The translations under genes and the position numbers were made by a program. Positions 22,482-31,912 of a stretch of DNA of 64,000 bases are shown here, piece by piece. The DNA is from Heligmosomoides polygyrus polygyrus (taxonomy: Eukaryota; Nematoda; Chromadorea; Rhabditida; Heligmosomidae), in assembly GCA_947396885.1 (NCBI GenBank), contig OX377204.1, forward strand, positions 87,678,728 through 87,742,727, given 5' to 3'. Under the pieces are notes generated by a model. The model was not told where the DNA came from. It saw nothing but the letters and a program-made list of their open reading frames with translations, and did no database searches. Position 1 is the first letter of the stretch; every line of letters starts with the position of its first letter.

Positions 22482-22609
22482 TTTCCGTGCCTGCGCCCAC
22501 TCGGGTGTTTGTTTTGATCGCTATGCTCCTCGCAGGCACGGAAACGCACATTTCTGTGCTGGAGAGTTTACGTGAGGACCCTGGTGAGGTGTCCAGCACA
22601 GAAATGTGC
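22482..22609. repeat. Two adjacent perfect hairpins
   Basis: First: TTTCCGTGCCTGCG (22482-22495) pairs with its exact complement at 22531-22544. Second: GCACATTTCTGTGCTGGA (22546-22563) pairs with its exact complement at 22592-22609. The two stems are one base apart and are followed by a G tract. Confidence 0.8.
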
Positions 22610-22663
22610 CTGGTGAAGGCCTGATTTTTTTCTCTCATGTTTTGCCGGGGGGGGGGGGGGCGG

Positions 22664-22824
22664 AGTGCCTTGCAGGAGGCTAGCTAGCGTTATTTGCCTA
22701 CTTCGTTGGTCTCTTCGAGGACACCAGTGTCATTCGCGCCAGCCGCTTCACCACCATGCCCAAGAACATCCAACTGGCTCGTCGTATCTACATACAGTCC
22801 GAGAAGTCGACGATTTCACTCTAA
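22664..22824 (+). pseudogene. Histone H3-like C-terminal pseudogene
   Basis: The frame starts SALQEAS, has a TAG, then RYL, then about 8 extra bases, then continues VGLFEDT.. and ..[12 protein letters not shown] to a TAA at 22822. Canonical H3 reads ALQEASEAYLVGLFEDT.. and ..IMPKDIQLARRI, so the order and most residues of the last third of H3 are kept. The loop between them is about two codons shorter, and the final residues (YIQSEK..) differ. A histone 3' stem-loop follows at once. The N-terminal two thirds are missing upstream of a G tract. With a stop and a frameshift it is a pseudogene, copied as DNA since the stem-loop is present. It could instead be a divergent H3 variant. Confidence 0.75.
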
Positions 22825-22830
22825 CCCAAC

Positions 22831-22846
22831 GGCCCTCCTTAGGGCC
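22831..22846 (+). promoter_or_regulatory. Histone mRNA 3' stem-loop
   Basis: GGCCCT-CCTT-AGGGCC, seven bases after the stop of the H3-like frame and preceded by CCAAC. A six-pair GC-rich stem with a four-base loop and an upstream CAA-rich flank is the standard processing element of replication-dependent histone mRNAs. Confidence 0.75.
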
Positions 22847-22926
22847 CTTAGGGCCATAATTCTGACATGTACGAATCTCAAAAGTACTCATGTCTAGTGC
22901 ATGAGTAGTTTGATGATGGAGGTCTG

Positions 22927-22932
22927 AATAAA
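22927..22932 (+). promoter_or_regulatory. AATAAA on the plus strand
   Basis: It lies about 100 bases past the H3-like stop. It may be chance, or a relic of the H3-like gene's 3' flank. Confidence 0.3.
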
Positions 22933-22940
22933 TATGAGTT

Positions 22941-23249
22941 TCAAATGAATTGTTCTTGTATCGTGTTGTGATAGTGGTGATGATGATAGGCTACATTGAA
23001 GAAAAAGCAAGGAAAATTATTGAACTTCTGCTCTACCCTGGTACTTCTTCTCGAACGTGTCCTCCATGAGTGCCGCGACGGCATTGCACATGCTTCCTTC
23101 CTTTTAATGCTGTCCTTGTAGTTAGGGTTCCGTTCGTCCCATAGCTCAGGATAGCTCTGCATGGATTGGATGAGAGCGATCCTCTCATCCGCCCCCAGCG
23201 ATTCCGATGGTTCAATTTTCGGTCTCTTAGCCAACATCTTAAAATGCAT
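22941..23249 (-). CDS. Small MADF-domain protein gene (frameshifted)
   Basis: Exon 1 runs from 23249 (or the second Met at 23237) to 23037, intron 22991-23036, exon 2 22990-22941. The 46-base intron (GTAGAG..TGTAG) is of normal nematode size. The protein has the MADF pattern: a basic start (LAKRPKIEPSE), then RIALIQSMQSYPELWDER, then NYKDSIKRKEAC. After a 2-base frameshift near 23085-23090 it continues NAVAALMEDTFEKKYQ. The second exon adds a His/Tyr-rich tail ending QEQFI. MADF domains (Adf-1 family) bind DNA and occur in nematode regulators. The 2-base lesion, if not a sequencing error, makes this a pseudogene. No poly(A) signal was seen on this strand. Confidence 0.6.
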   Translation of the reverse strand: MHFKMLAKRPKIEPSESLGADERIALIQSMQSYPELWDERNPNYKDSIKRKEACAMPSRHSWRTRSRRSTRVEQKFNNFPCFFFNVAYHHHHYHNTIQEQFI

Positions 23250-23449
23250 GAAAGCTTACGTCTCAGGATCAATTCTCTTCGGTGCTAGCAGTAATAGTGT
23301 AGCATTTCATATTGCGCTCATGCCTTTTCTGTCACCCTGAATTTTGACACAAATTTTAGCGCACTGGCGAAATTCTAACGTGAAGAGATACTCAACGGAT
23401 GTTAAAGTGGTCTGTCAATAACGAGACTGTAGCATGCATGGCGCAATCT

Positions 23450-23610
23450 TGACGAAAGGACTCCGGGAAAGAAGCTGACGATCGGACGCTCTCTGTGCCT
23501 CTCGAGCGAGGACTATCCTTTGGAGCACTCTGGCACGCGACAGGGACGAATGGAGACGAGGGGCGCCCGCTCGAGCAAGTCCATGATCAACGGGACGACA
23601 GGTGATACAA
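23450..23610 (+). mobile_element. LINE family B, solo 3' fragment
   Basis: It matches the end of the LINE at 12560-12680 (CTCTGTGCCTCTCGAGCGAG.., GGAGCACTCTGGCACGCGAC..). 5' truncated, as expected for target-primed insertions. Confidence 0.65.
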
Positions 23611-23845
23611 GGGAAATCGTTAATGGATCAATCTTTTCACTGACCGTGACTGTTATAACAGACCATGGCCATTTTCGTGTGCAAATTCATCTTGTGAAAT
23701 CCTTTCTGGACATTAAGTCAACATTTTCTACGCTACTGTCCCTATCGACGTAATGGTAGGTATTGTTGTGGTAGGTGGCAAAACACCTGAGACGTTTCTT
23801 CCTGCAGTTGCGCAGGATGAATGATTACTCCCCCTACTAATTGGT

Positions 23846-24133
23846 GGGGCGCGTGTTGCGCAGCCGAAGGAGGTGCGGCTGCCGTGTGTGCCCGATACTA
23901 GGATCCTTGTTCGGATTTCCCAAAGGCCATCCAAGTCTTCGATCCCTCCGAGGTAGGTGAATTGGTGCTGAACTTGTCTGGGAAGGATAGAGCGCAGACT
24001 TGTTCATCGTCTGGCCACCGCAAGTCATTGTATGGCCAAATACGCATTCAAATCGCCTCCACGAAATTCTGTAGCAGTTGAATGCGTGGCGCATCCCAAA
24101 AGGGTTGCGTAACACCGTCCATTATCCTTTTTA
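23846..24133 (+). repeat. SINE family S1, forward copy
   Basis: The tRNA-like head is at the left (GGGCGCGTGTTGCGCAGCCG .. TTGTTCGGATTTCC) and the ATCCTTTTTA tail at the right. It is the only S1 copy reading plus. Confidence 0.75.
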
Positions 24134-24321
24134 TTTTATGCATTATTTTCTCTACAAAAGTGAAACCGCTGTGAAATTTCCTGCACTTCGTCTACTTTTC
24201 CAGTCAAGTGAGATAAATTTGCTAAGTGAGTAATAGAAAATTCTCATGAGATGAAAACTTATTCTGATCTTCTTAGAGGAAAATCAGGCTGGCATACCCA
24301 AGTGACTGGTTACGATGGTGA

Positions 24322-24380
24322 CAATAAAACATCGTTATGAGAGCTTACAACCTCGATACCAGCCACTTGAGGCCCAAGGA
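24322..24380 (+). repeat. ~55-bp dispersed repeat, copy 1 of 3
   Basis: AAACATCGTTATGAGAGCTT .. CCAGCCACTTGAGGCCCAAG. Close copies at 35667-35722 (inside intron 2 of gene 2) and 51884-51945. No TIRs or frame. Confidence 0.6.
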
Positions 24381-24937
24381 AAGTGAGCAGAGTCATTGCT
24401 CCCTCTTTTCTTTTCTCGGCATTGGAGCAGTTCTCACCATCAAACTCGTTGACGTGACAGCAGCGTCAATCCACCTCTCCCTGCCCTCCCCCCCCCCCCC
24501 CCCCCCCCGCAGCTCTTTGACTTCTATCCACTTGCTCTCATGTTCTCTGCAATTGGCTGGATACCAGAGGTGCAGGACGAACGACGTTCGAACTAGCACA
24601 AAGCCTTTCGAATGTTCTAGCCCTCTTCAAGCGGGCGTTATTCATGAGATGTAGCTACTTCTGGAATGTGGGTAGAAGGGCTGAAAAAAACACTCGTCAA
24701 TGGACAGGGTGGCCTATCCCTGGCGAAAATTTACAGAAAGGTGGTTCTCTAGTATGCCAGTTCAGTGTAAAGCCGTCATGAAGTAGATCGTCGTCAAAAT
24801 GACTGAGTGAAGTGGCTCTCCCCCCCCAATAAGATAGATGCTTCCCTGCTTCTACAAGAAGCTGTTCCATGGGATCGACGCTCGTGGGCTTTGAGCAAAG
24901 GTCAAGCTTTAGGTTCAAGAATCGAACGGGCGGCGCA
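24381..24937. other. Intergenic sequence with a C tract
   Basis: A run of about 22 C residues is at 24488-24509. Minus-strand open frames of 68 and 73 codons are present but not recognised. Confidence 0.3.
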
Positions 24938-25105
24938 TTAGATTAAACCTCATAAAAACCACCATGAAGAAAACGCGTATTCATCGGTTTTCTGATTCAG
25001 AAGGCTTCCTTGACTTCCTCGAGCTCAGAGATTGCCTCGCACCATGTTGGTGAGGTTTAATTCGCCACTGATACAAGGTTTCGCTTTCCTAGCGGAGGCC
25101 CACTC

Positions 25106-25358
25106 CTACACTATCATTGGGATAGTATATTGAAATTTAGTCTGAAGGAAAACAAGAAAATTCATCGTCATAAAGCCCTCCTTGGTCGGATAGCGTCGAT
25201 CTTTTTTCCGCTGTTCAGGCACCATTCCACCAAAAATGTGCTCTGCTTTGAACACCTGGCACCAGGCAAAGAGTGATACTGCAGCGGTGGCTAACGCAAC
25301 CGCCCAATGCAATGTGAATGTGTAGAATGAGTTCTTGATGACTTTACGAATACCACCG
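25106..25358 (-). CDS. Putative last exon of a membrane protein
   Basis: Acceptor GCTCCAG after 25358, then GGIRKVIKNSFYTFTLHWAV and a membrane segment (WAVALATAAVSLFAWCQVF). A hydrophilic stretch with PEQRKKDRRYPTK follows, then a second hydrophobic tail to a stop near 25106. The exon keeps an open frame of 83 codons and reads like real protein. No upstream exon or poly(A) signal was found, so it may be an orphan exon. An internal TTCCTTCAG could be a further acceptor. Family not recognised. Confidence 0.4.
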
Positions 25359-25548
25359 CTGGAGCGGGGAAATAAGCGATAAGGTTACGGTGTAGATTTT
25401 GTGCCCTTATGACAAAATCATGCTTGTATAATGGAGAGGTTGATTGCTCTCGCACCGGTTGTTCGAGATGGTGAGTGACTGATGTGTTTATTACGTTGCC
25501 AACATCGTTTCTGTCGTTGGCAGCTTTGACAAAGGTTTCGTCGAGCTG

Positions 25549-25711
25549 GAGTCGGATTCATCAACGACTATCCCGCGGGTTTAAGGGGTAGAAATACCCA
25601 CGGTGAAGCCTGCGTTTTTGACCCTTATCATATATACCATCTGACTCTTATCTTACTTATACCGCGCATACCCATGGGTGTAATTGTTGATGAATCCAGC
25701 TCCTGGCGTAC
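25549..25711. mobile_element. Short MITE, 'GATTCATCAAC' family, copy 3
   Basis: GAGTCGGATTCATCAACGAC at the left mirrors TTGTTGATGAATCCAGCTCC at the right, about 163 bp. Confidence 0.7.
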
Positions 25712-25969
25712 AACTTTATCCGAAATGACTATACACGTTGATTTTATCAGTACTGATAATTAACCGCCGCACTTTGCTGCAAAAACGCTGTCACTTGCGG
25801 AATCCTGCGTTTGACGCTATTCTGAGCTGTTACAACAAGGCGACCCTCTCTGAAGTACCGCAGCGCAACGAACTCTACCGCAGGTTTTGAATTCCTTCAG
25901 TACATGGGCGCTTAGAGCAATGTAATGGAAGCCTACTTACTTTTGTATATTTTCGTATTCAAGTGGAAT

Positions 25970-26452
25970 CCCAATCGTGAGGGGCACTTCACGTCCAAAC
26001 AATAACTGGATTGAACTCTAGCAAAATATCATGCTTACCTGAACCCTTCCTGTGTCTATTGCGGTTTCATTCCTGAAATAAAGAGGAAATTTAGACGTAG
26101 AACGACCACCGATGGCCGCATGACAGGTTCACCGTGGCGATACGTACAGGGGCGCCTGCGGGCTCCACGTATCAACCCACAACCTATTTAATGACTCAGA
26201 GAATTTAATGACTGCTTTATGAAATCATAAGTCCTCAAATTCTCGAGAAATCTGAGTTCGAAATTGTTGCATGTTTCGTTTCAATTTATCGTGTCTTCTT
26301 TGCACCCCACCTAGGAAACGAGCTCGGGTGACGGATATCAGTACTGTGAGGACAGCAATGTATAAGGTAAGCATATTAGAGTGTTATGTTGCATGCCGCA
26401 TGTGTTTGGACGTGAGTATGGAGTGCCCCCCCCCCTCGATTGGGATTCCACC
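25970..26452. mobile_element. TIR element flanked by a ~70-bp direct repeat
   Basis: The TIR GTGGAATCCCAATCGTGAGG.. with ..CACTTCACGTCCAAAC is matched inverted at 26408-26452. Just outside, a ~70-base direct repeat (GAATTCCTT..GCAATGTAATGGAAGCCTAC) occurs at about 25889-25965 and 26453-26522, too long to be an ordinary target duplication. No transposase frame. Confidence 0.6.
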
Positions 26453-26689
26453 TTGAATTCCTTTAGAAGATGTGCGCTTAGGGCAATGTAATGGAAGCCT
26501 ACTTATTTTCGTATATTTTCGGTTAGAAAGAAATGGCCTTACTTAGATCTAACCACCTTCTGCCGATGGAGTCGCGGGTTGATCGTGCAGGTTTGCGGAT
26601 ACTGCTGCCGTTGCGTTGTGGATCGCGTCGGCGTCCACGTGGACATTCGTTCGATGCGTGAAAAAAATGTAGGCCTGAGATGGCACTCC

Positions 26690-26765
26690 CGGCAGACGGA
26701 TCGTGGTGTAGTGGCGCATCGCTTGATGGAGGTCGGGGGTTCGCCTCTCCTGCGTTGCGGGGCTT
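26690..26765 (+). repeat. tRNA-like SINE head
   Basis: TGGTGTAGTGG (perfect box A pattern) and GGTTCGCCTC (box B-like) about 35 bases apart. It cannot fold as a full functional tRNA by eye, and sequence continues without a terminator, so a SINE promoter is more likely than a tRNA gene. Confidence 0.5.
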
Positions 26766-26844
26766 TTGTATTAATACTGACTGGTTGAAATTTGAGAGGT
26801 TTTGGCGTGCACATATCTCAGTGGCATTTTCTGCACATTTTCTA

Positions 26845-26930
26845 GCTGTATGTTCTGCGCTCGAAGAGCGCAGAATCCACCTGCGGACTCCCCCTGCTCT
26901 CCTCTGCTGACGCGGAGGAGAGCACAGAAC
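26845..26930. repeat. Paired hairpins
   Basis: TTCTGCGCTC-GAA-GAGCGCAGAA near 26850, and GTGCTCTCCTC-type arms (TGCTCTCCTCTGCTGACGCG, GGAGGAGAGCA) near 26890-26925. They resemble the hairpin pair at 22482-22609 in layout. Confidence 0.6.
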
Positions 26931-27059
26931 AGAACTATAGCATTGTTTGTTTGTTTTCTTCACCACTAGTGTGTTACCGTTTCTTTTTCGTGTCTGTGAC
27001 ACTTTTGGTGACCCCTCCCCCAGCTACCATAGCGCCGCCATAGCTCTGCTCTCGATTGG

Positions 27060-27125
27060 TCAAGCGAGGAAACCCGGCGCGATTCGCGCCCGTCCGCGGA
27101 CATCCCGCGGGAGTATACCGTAGGC
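27060..27125 (-). mobile_element. Right half of a 'TATACTCCCGCGGG' MITE
   Basis: GTCCGCGGACATCCCGCGGG followed by AGTATACCGTAGGCC is the inverse of the half-terminus at 22183-22225. Confidence 0.6.
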
Positions 27126-27129
27126 CTTA

Positions 27130-27545
27130 ACGCATGCACCTCCCGATTAGGATAGATCTGTCTCTATTTTACAAGATGCAAGTTCAGTTGGCGATGTGTT
27201 CTCTGTTGAATTCAAGATAATTTCATGTCTTTTGAGCAGTCCTTCGATCCCTCTATGGGATTTCGAAGGCTGCGAGAGCAGAATTGACATCGATTCCCAC
27301 TCGGTGTCGATCGGTAACCTCCTCCGCGCTGCTTCAGCTTTCGAAGCCACCGGTAGTCGGAATACGGTGTGTGGAGCAGATCCCTCCTTCCTAGTTTCTG
27401 TGTTGTCTGGTCTGGTTCATTGTTACACTACACCATATGTAAAGAAAGGATGTAATCCTAATTGGTAGTGGGCCCTTATAAGCATAAGAGTTGAGTGTGT
27501 TGAGTATTGCCATTTATTGAACTCACTCATTCCATGGAAAGGAAC
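27130..27545. other. Intergenic sequence with an unassigned minus-strand frame
   Basis: A 67-codon frame on the minus strand (27350 to 27147, starting MASKAEAARRRLP) looks somewhat protein-like but shows no domain, splice signal or partner exon. Confidence 0.25.
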
Positions 27546-27547
27546 TA

Positions 27548-28323
27548 TTAGGTTGTCCTATAAGTCCCCGTCGTTTTCTTCAACGATTCATTGCAGATTG
27601 CGCCGGCGGTCTCTTGATACAGCTTTCGAAAAAGAATAATTTGCTCTATCAGATGGCGCTATTTGTTCAGTTGTCCCTTGTTGATTTTTAGGTCATCAAA
27701 CTGGGACGTCTGACTCTTCCGTCCGAATTTTTACCGACAGCACGGTTCTGTGGTTGGACTATTTTGCTTGGTGTTATATGTCGTTCGCAAGGGTGAAGAC
27801 GATTTTTCTCTTTTCGGAATTTTGTTGATGTTCGACAGAAATCAGTACTAGCCAATAAACGCAAGACAAATTTTTATTGCGCAAGACATCCTCTTCTGAA
27901 CGACATATAACACCTAGCCAAAAAGAGCTCCTACCACAGAGCAGGAGCTGTCGGTGAAAATAAATTTTCTCCTTCAGACGTCCCAATTTGATGACCTAAA
28001 AATCAATAAAGGACAAGTGAGCAAATAGGACCAACACCCATTTTTGTAGAACAAAACATTATCTTCCAAATGCTATGAAAAACTGCGCAAAAAAAAAATT
28101 TCAAACATTAGCGGAGAGAACAAGTGCGCAGATGGCCACTTTTTTCACTTTTCACTTTAGCGATCTAAAAATTGACAAAATTCAGAAATTAAGAATGAAA
28201 AAAGAAATGCAATGCATGCTCTGATAGGGCAAATCATTTTCTTTCGAAAGCTGTATAGAGACCGCCGGCGAAATCCGCAATGAATCGTTGAAAAAAACGG
28301 CGGGGACTTATGGCACAACCTAA
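27548..28323. mobile_element. Foldback mariner-like MITE
   Basis: TIRs of about 90 bp (TTAGGTTGTCCTATAAGTCC.. and complement), roughly 88 percent alike, flanked by TA at 27546-27547 and 28324-28325. Inside, 27670-27800 and 27895-28000 form a second inverted pair (GTCATCAAACTGGGACGTCT / AGACGTCCCAATTTGATGAC). 776 bp with no transposase. The first bases match the TIR of mariner M3, suggesting cross-mobilisation. Confidence 0.85.
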
Positions 28324-28325
28324 TA

Positions 28326-29105
28326 CATTAACGAAATCAAATTAAACAACTCAGAAAACATAGGAATATATAACATTTTTGAGCTAGCTGGGAAATTTGC
28401 GAAATTGCATGTGGTTAGGACATGAAGTATGTTGTACTGTCTCTGTCTACGGGTCTGACACCGTATGCTAAACGTTAATTTACTGATGGTAACTTGGCCT
28501 CTATTATTTTATTTTACTGAAGTGATCTGTTTTATCTGCTAGAAGATTAAAAAGGATCTATCTTACGATATGTCGGCGGCAAATAGCTAAAAATTATGCA
28601 ACAAATTGATTTGGGATTCACGAAGCAGCTTCTACAGGACAAAATAGGATCTAAACTGACAGCAAAAAAAATTACATCCGGCTTCGTAGCGCTATTAAAC
28701 AGACAGTTATGTTCATCTTCCCCACTGTGATGGATTCGAGTTGTCAGGCAGAGGTCAGCTGTGATAGAATGCGCTTTGCAATCAAGACGTCCTTACTACT
28801 GCGGCGGTTTGTCTGTTGTATGTTTGTTTGTTTTTTTTTTGTGTCGTATTTTCCCTCTTGAAGCAGCTTCGTGAATCTCAAGTCAGCTAGTAACATAATT
28901 TTAGTTAGGTACATACTCCTCTGGCTAGAATAGATCAGTTATCCGATCCCGGTGCAAATCTGTTAGGTTGATCTAAACGTTTTCGGACATTTGCGGCTCT
29001 TTGCTTTAGAAAAGGATTTTCACGCCAATTTGGGCACTGATCAAAATAGGTGACCAGCCAATCGGTAAAGGTGATAAGATTTACAAAACTGTTCTTAACG
29101 GTCAA
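28326..29105. other. AT-rich intergenic sequence
   Basis: No gene or structured repeat was seen. Confidence 0.3.
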
Positions 29106-29107
29106 TT

Positions 29108-29970
29108 TAACTCATTGACGAGAATATGAGCCACCGGTGGCTCATACCTTTCGCGCTATTTTTATACTCCTGCCTTCGGTTTTTTATAGATATTTTCTCT
29201 GTTCCCTAATTGCTTGTGATAGGAGAATGTCCAACAGGAATAAGCAAGAAAATTGTCCTCGCTTTCATTAGATATATGGAATTAAAAACTTTTACTAGGA
29301 AGGAGACCAATTGTACAATCAAAGCAATTCAAGTCAGTATTTTTTACTCAAACTTTGTCCAAAGGGGTTATTTGAGGTTCTGATCACGAATCTGACATCC
29401 TTTTTCAAAATTTGGGTAGATTACGGTAGGTTACGGTAGGTACGCGTGAGTAAGGGTGTCGGAGTCATGGTCACCGATTTGGCTCAAACTTCGCCTATTG
29501 AGGTTATTTGCGGTGCTGATCGCGAATCCGACTTTTTTGGTATTACGGTGGACTAGGGTAGATTACGGGTGACTGAGGCTGTCGGGGCCACCCGTACCTA
29601 ACGTAACCTACCGTTCTCCACCGTAATACCATAGACGGATGTCAGATTAGTGATCAGCACTCCAAGTAACCCCATGGGCGACGTTTGGGGAAAAACGGTG
29701 ATCATGACCTCGGCAGCCCTAGTCACCCGCACCAACGGTAACTATCGTAATCGGCCGAAATTTCATAAACGGATATCAGTTTCGTGATCAGCTCCCTAAA
29801 TTACCCTTCTGGTAGAAGTTTGATAGAAAAAAGAACGCAAACAAAAAAAAGTGGTCCTCGAGAGACATTATGAGCCACCGGTGGCTCATAGCGCGCGCAC
29901 GTTGAAACACGCGCGTGTCCCAAGCGGCTTTCTGCCGCAAAAACGCGATTGTCTTCGATGTGTCAATACG
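29108..29970 (-). mobile_element. TIR element of family P, inverted copy
   Basis: It is the opposite-orientation partner of 8459-9233: CTCATTGACGAGAATATGAG at the left and GCGATTGTCTTCGATGTGTC at the right, with 20-bp palindromes ATGAGCCACCGGTGGCTCAT at 29126-29145 and 29870-29889. The interior has several ACGGTAGG-type repeats (29365-29810). Confidence 0.75.
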
Positions 29971-29984
29971 TCTACGGCCAGCAA

Positions 29985-30990
29985 TTATGGCTCAGCAATT
30001 CATGCTTTTTGATGCTCATATCCGCAACGTGATGTTGTTTCTTTTTTGTTCTGGACTCAACGCCAACCAATCTTACAAGGGTCTGAAGGGTGTTTACAAG
30101 GAAGGGGCCCTCGTTCAAAGCATAGCCTACAATTGGCTCTCAAAGTTAAAGGATGGTGACTATTTCATATAAGATTTAGTCAGTTCGAGGCTTCCAGAGA
30201 AGTTGGATTTGGACATGCTTCGGAGCCAAGTTGAGACGAATCCATATCAGACCACCCGCGAAATGTCAGCCATGATTGTGGTTAACCACCAACTGTGGTC
30301 CGTGATCTGAAGTCCATTGGCAAGGCTAGAGAACTTGGTCGAGGATAACCGCACGTGCTGATCCCGACATGGATCGCAGAGTCGACACAGCACTTTCTCT
30401 CCTCACCCTTAGACGCATCCACGTCTGGCTTGAAAGTCTCCTAACCTGGGATAAGAAGTGGATACTGTAATGCAACGTTCACTGCCGTGCCCAATGGATC
30501 GATAAAGGAGACGAAGCAGATAAGGTCTTGAAACCCGACTTGCACGTGATGAAGGTGATGCTGTGCGTTTGGTGAAGCGCCCATAGAGAAAAATATTGCG
30601 AGCTGCTGGATGAAGGTGTGGTAGTGACGGCGGAAGTGTACATTAGTCCGCTTCAAAAGTTGAAAGCCTATGTGAACTGTAATAATGTATACTTCCAGCA
30701 TGACAACGCTAGACCACACATTGCAAGGTCGACGAAGACTGAACTACTGATGTACGGTTGAACAATCTATCCTTACACTTCATACTTCTCAGATTTCGCT
30801 CCATCCAATTACTGTCTTTTCTTGAATCTCAAGCGCCATTTGGATGGCAAGAACGCAAACTGAGATTACATCGAAGAGGCACTCATGACGTTCTTCATGG
30901 CGCAGCGGGTACGTTCTGGAGGAAAGTCATCCACAACCCACCAACACGTTGGCAGAAGACCATTGATACTACATAATGGTGATTCCCTCA
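29985..30990 (+). pseudogene. mariner transposase relic M4
   Basis: Plus-strand pieces in order: HIRNVMLFLFCSGLNANQSY (N-terminus), LPEKLDLDMLRSQVETNPYQ (linker), then VYFQHDNARPHIARSTK with the second Asp, then SDFAPSNYCLFLNLKRHLDG. The third catalytic Asp is Asn. Many stops and frameshifts are present. No clear TIRs could be placed, so the limits are approximate. Confidence 0.8.
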
Positions 30991-31092
30991 AGTAATTTGC
31001 TGCTGTTGTTTAGATATTATGAAATAAATTATTTTGCGCTTCAAATGTCCGACAGCGTATGCATCACCCTAAGGCCTCTGTTAGGCCTCTGT

Positions 31093-31548
31093 TATACTCC
31101 CGCGGGAGCATCCGCGGAACGTCCGCGGACCAATGGTGCACGGCGGAGGCAGGCGTGGCGGGCCGCGACGAGTGGCCCGGCGCGAGGTCCCGACGCGATT
31201 TCCGCCCATCCGCGGAAGCTCCCGCGGGAGTATAACAGGGGCCTTATACTCCCGCGGGAGCATCCGCGGAACGTCCGCGGACCAATGGTGCACGGCGGAG
31301 GCGGGCGTGGCGGGCCGCGACGAGTGGCCCGGCGCGAGGTCCCGACGCGATTTCCGCCCATCCGCGGAAGCTCCCGCGGGAGTATAACAGGGGCCTTATA
31401 CTCCCGCGGGAGCATCCGCGGAACGTCCGCGGACCAATGGTGCACGGCGGAGGCGGGCGTGGCGAGGCGCTGCGATTGGCCAGGTGAGGGATCTCGGCGC
31501 GATTCCCGCCCTTCCGCGGATGCTCCCGCGGGAGTATAACAGGGGCCT
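31093..31548. repeat. Three tandem copies of a 152-bp palindromic-ended MITE
   Basis: Each unit begins TATACTCCCGCGGGAGCATC and ends ..GGGAGTATAACAGGGGCCT; starts are at 31093, 31245 and 31397, exact 152-base spacing. Units 1 and 2 are almost identical; unit 3 differs in its middle (GAGGCGCTGCGATTGG..). Long frames on both strands (up to 187 codons) only reflect the repeat. Confidence 0.9.
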
Positions 31549-31562
31549 AAGGAAGGCGGTCC

Positions 31563-31912
31563 TCCTTAGGCCTCGTGCATAATTCCCGTCGACGCGATCG
31601 AATCGCGGCAATGAGTTTTGCAGAGCGACGCGAAAGGATTTGAGCTTCTCAGTGCTCGTCGCATCACCCATCGCTCTGCAAGGGAGCGCGACGTCGATCC
31701 GTCCAGGACCGACGCTAAACACCGCGCGCGGCGCGAAAAGGTATGCCATGCCCGCGATGGGCGCGGGAAGCCATCGCGCATGCCGACCGCCACTGTTGCA
31801 ACGGCCGCGGCGAAGTTTCCTTTAACTATTCGACCGCGTGCGTGGGGATGGCCATGAACTGAGCACCGCGACGGCATCGCAGCGATGGAAGTATGCCCTC
31901 GGCCTTAGGCTT
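31563..31912. mobile_element. GC-rich TIR element
   Basis: CTTAGGCCTCGTGCATAATT .. GTCGACGCGAT at the left is imperfectly mirrored by ATCGCAGCGATGG .. CCCTCGGCCTTAGG at the right; ~350 bp, directly after the tandem MITEs. Confidence 0.5.

Noticed and set aside
26523..27002. 159-codon minus-strand open frame
   Set aside because: It runs through a tRNA-like segment and two hairpins and has the Arg/Ser/Pro-rich composition of a frame through GC-rich repeats; no domain or splice signal.
30976..31749. Several long frames (117-187 codons) on both strands
   Set aside because: They are translations of the three 152-bp tandem MITE units; the protein repeats follow the DNA repeat.
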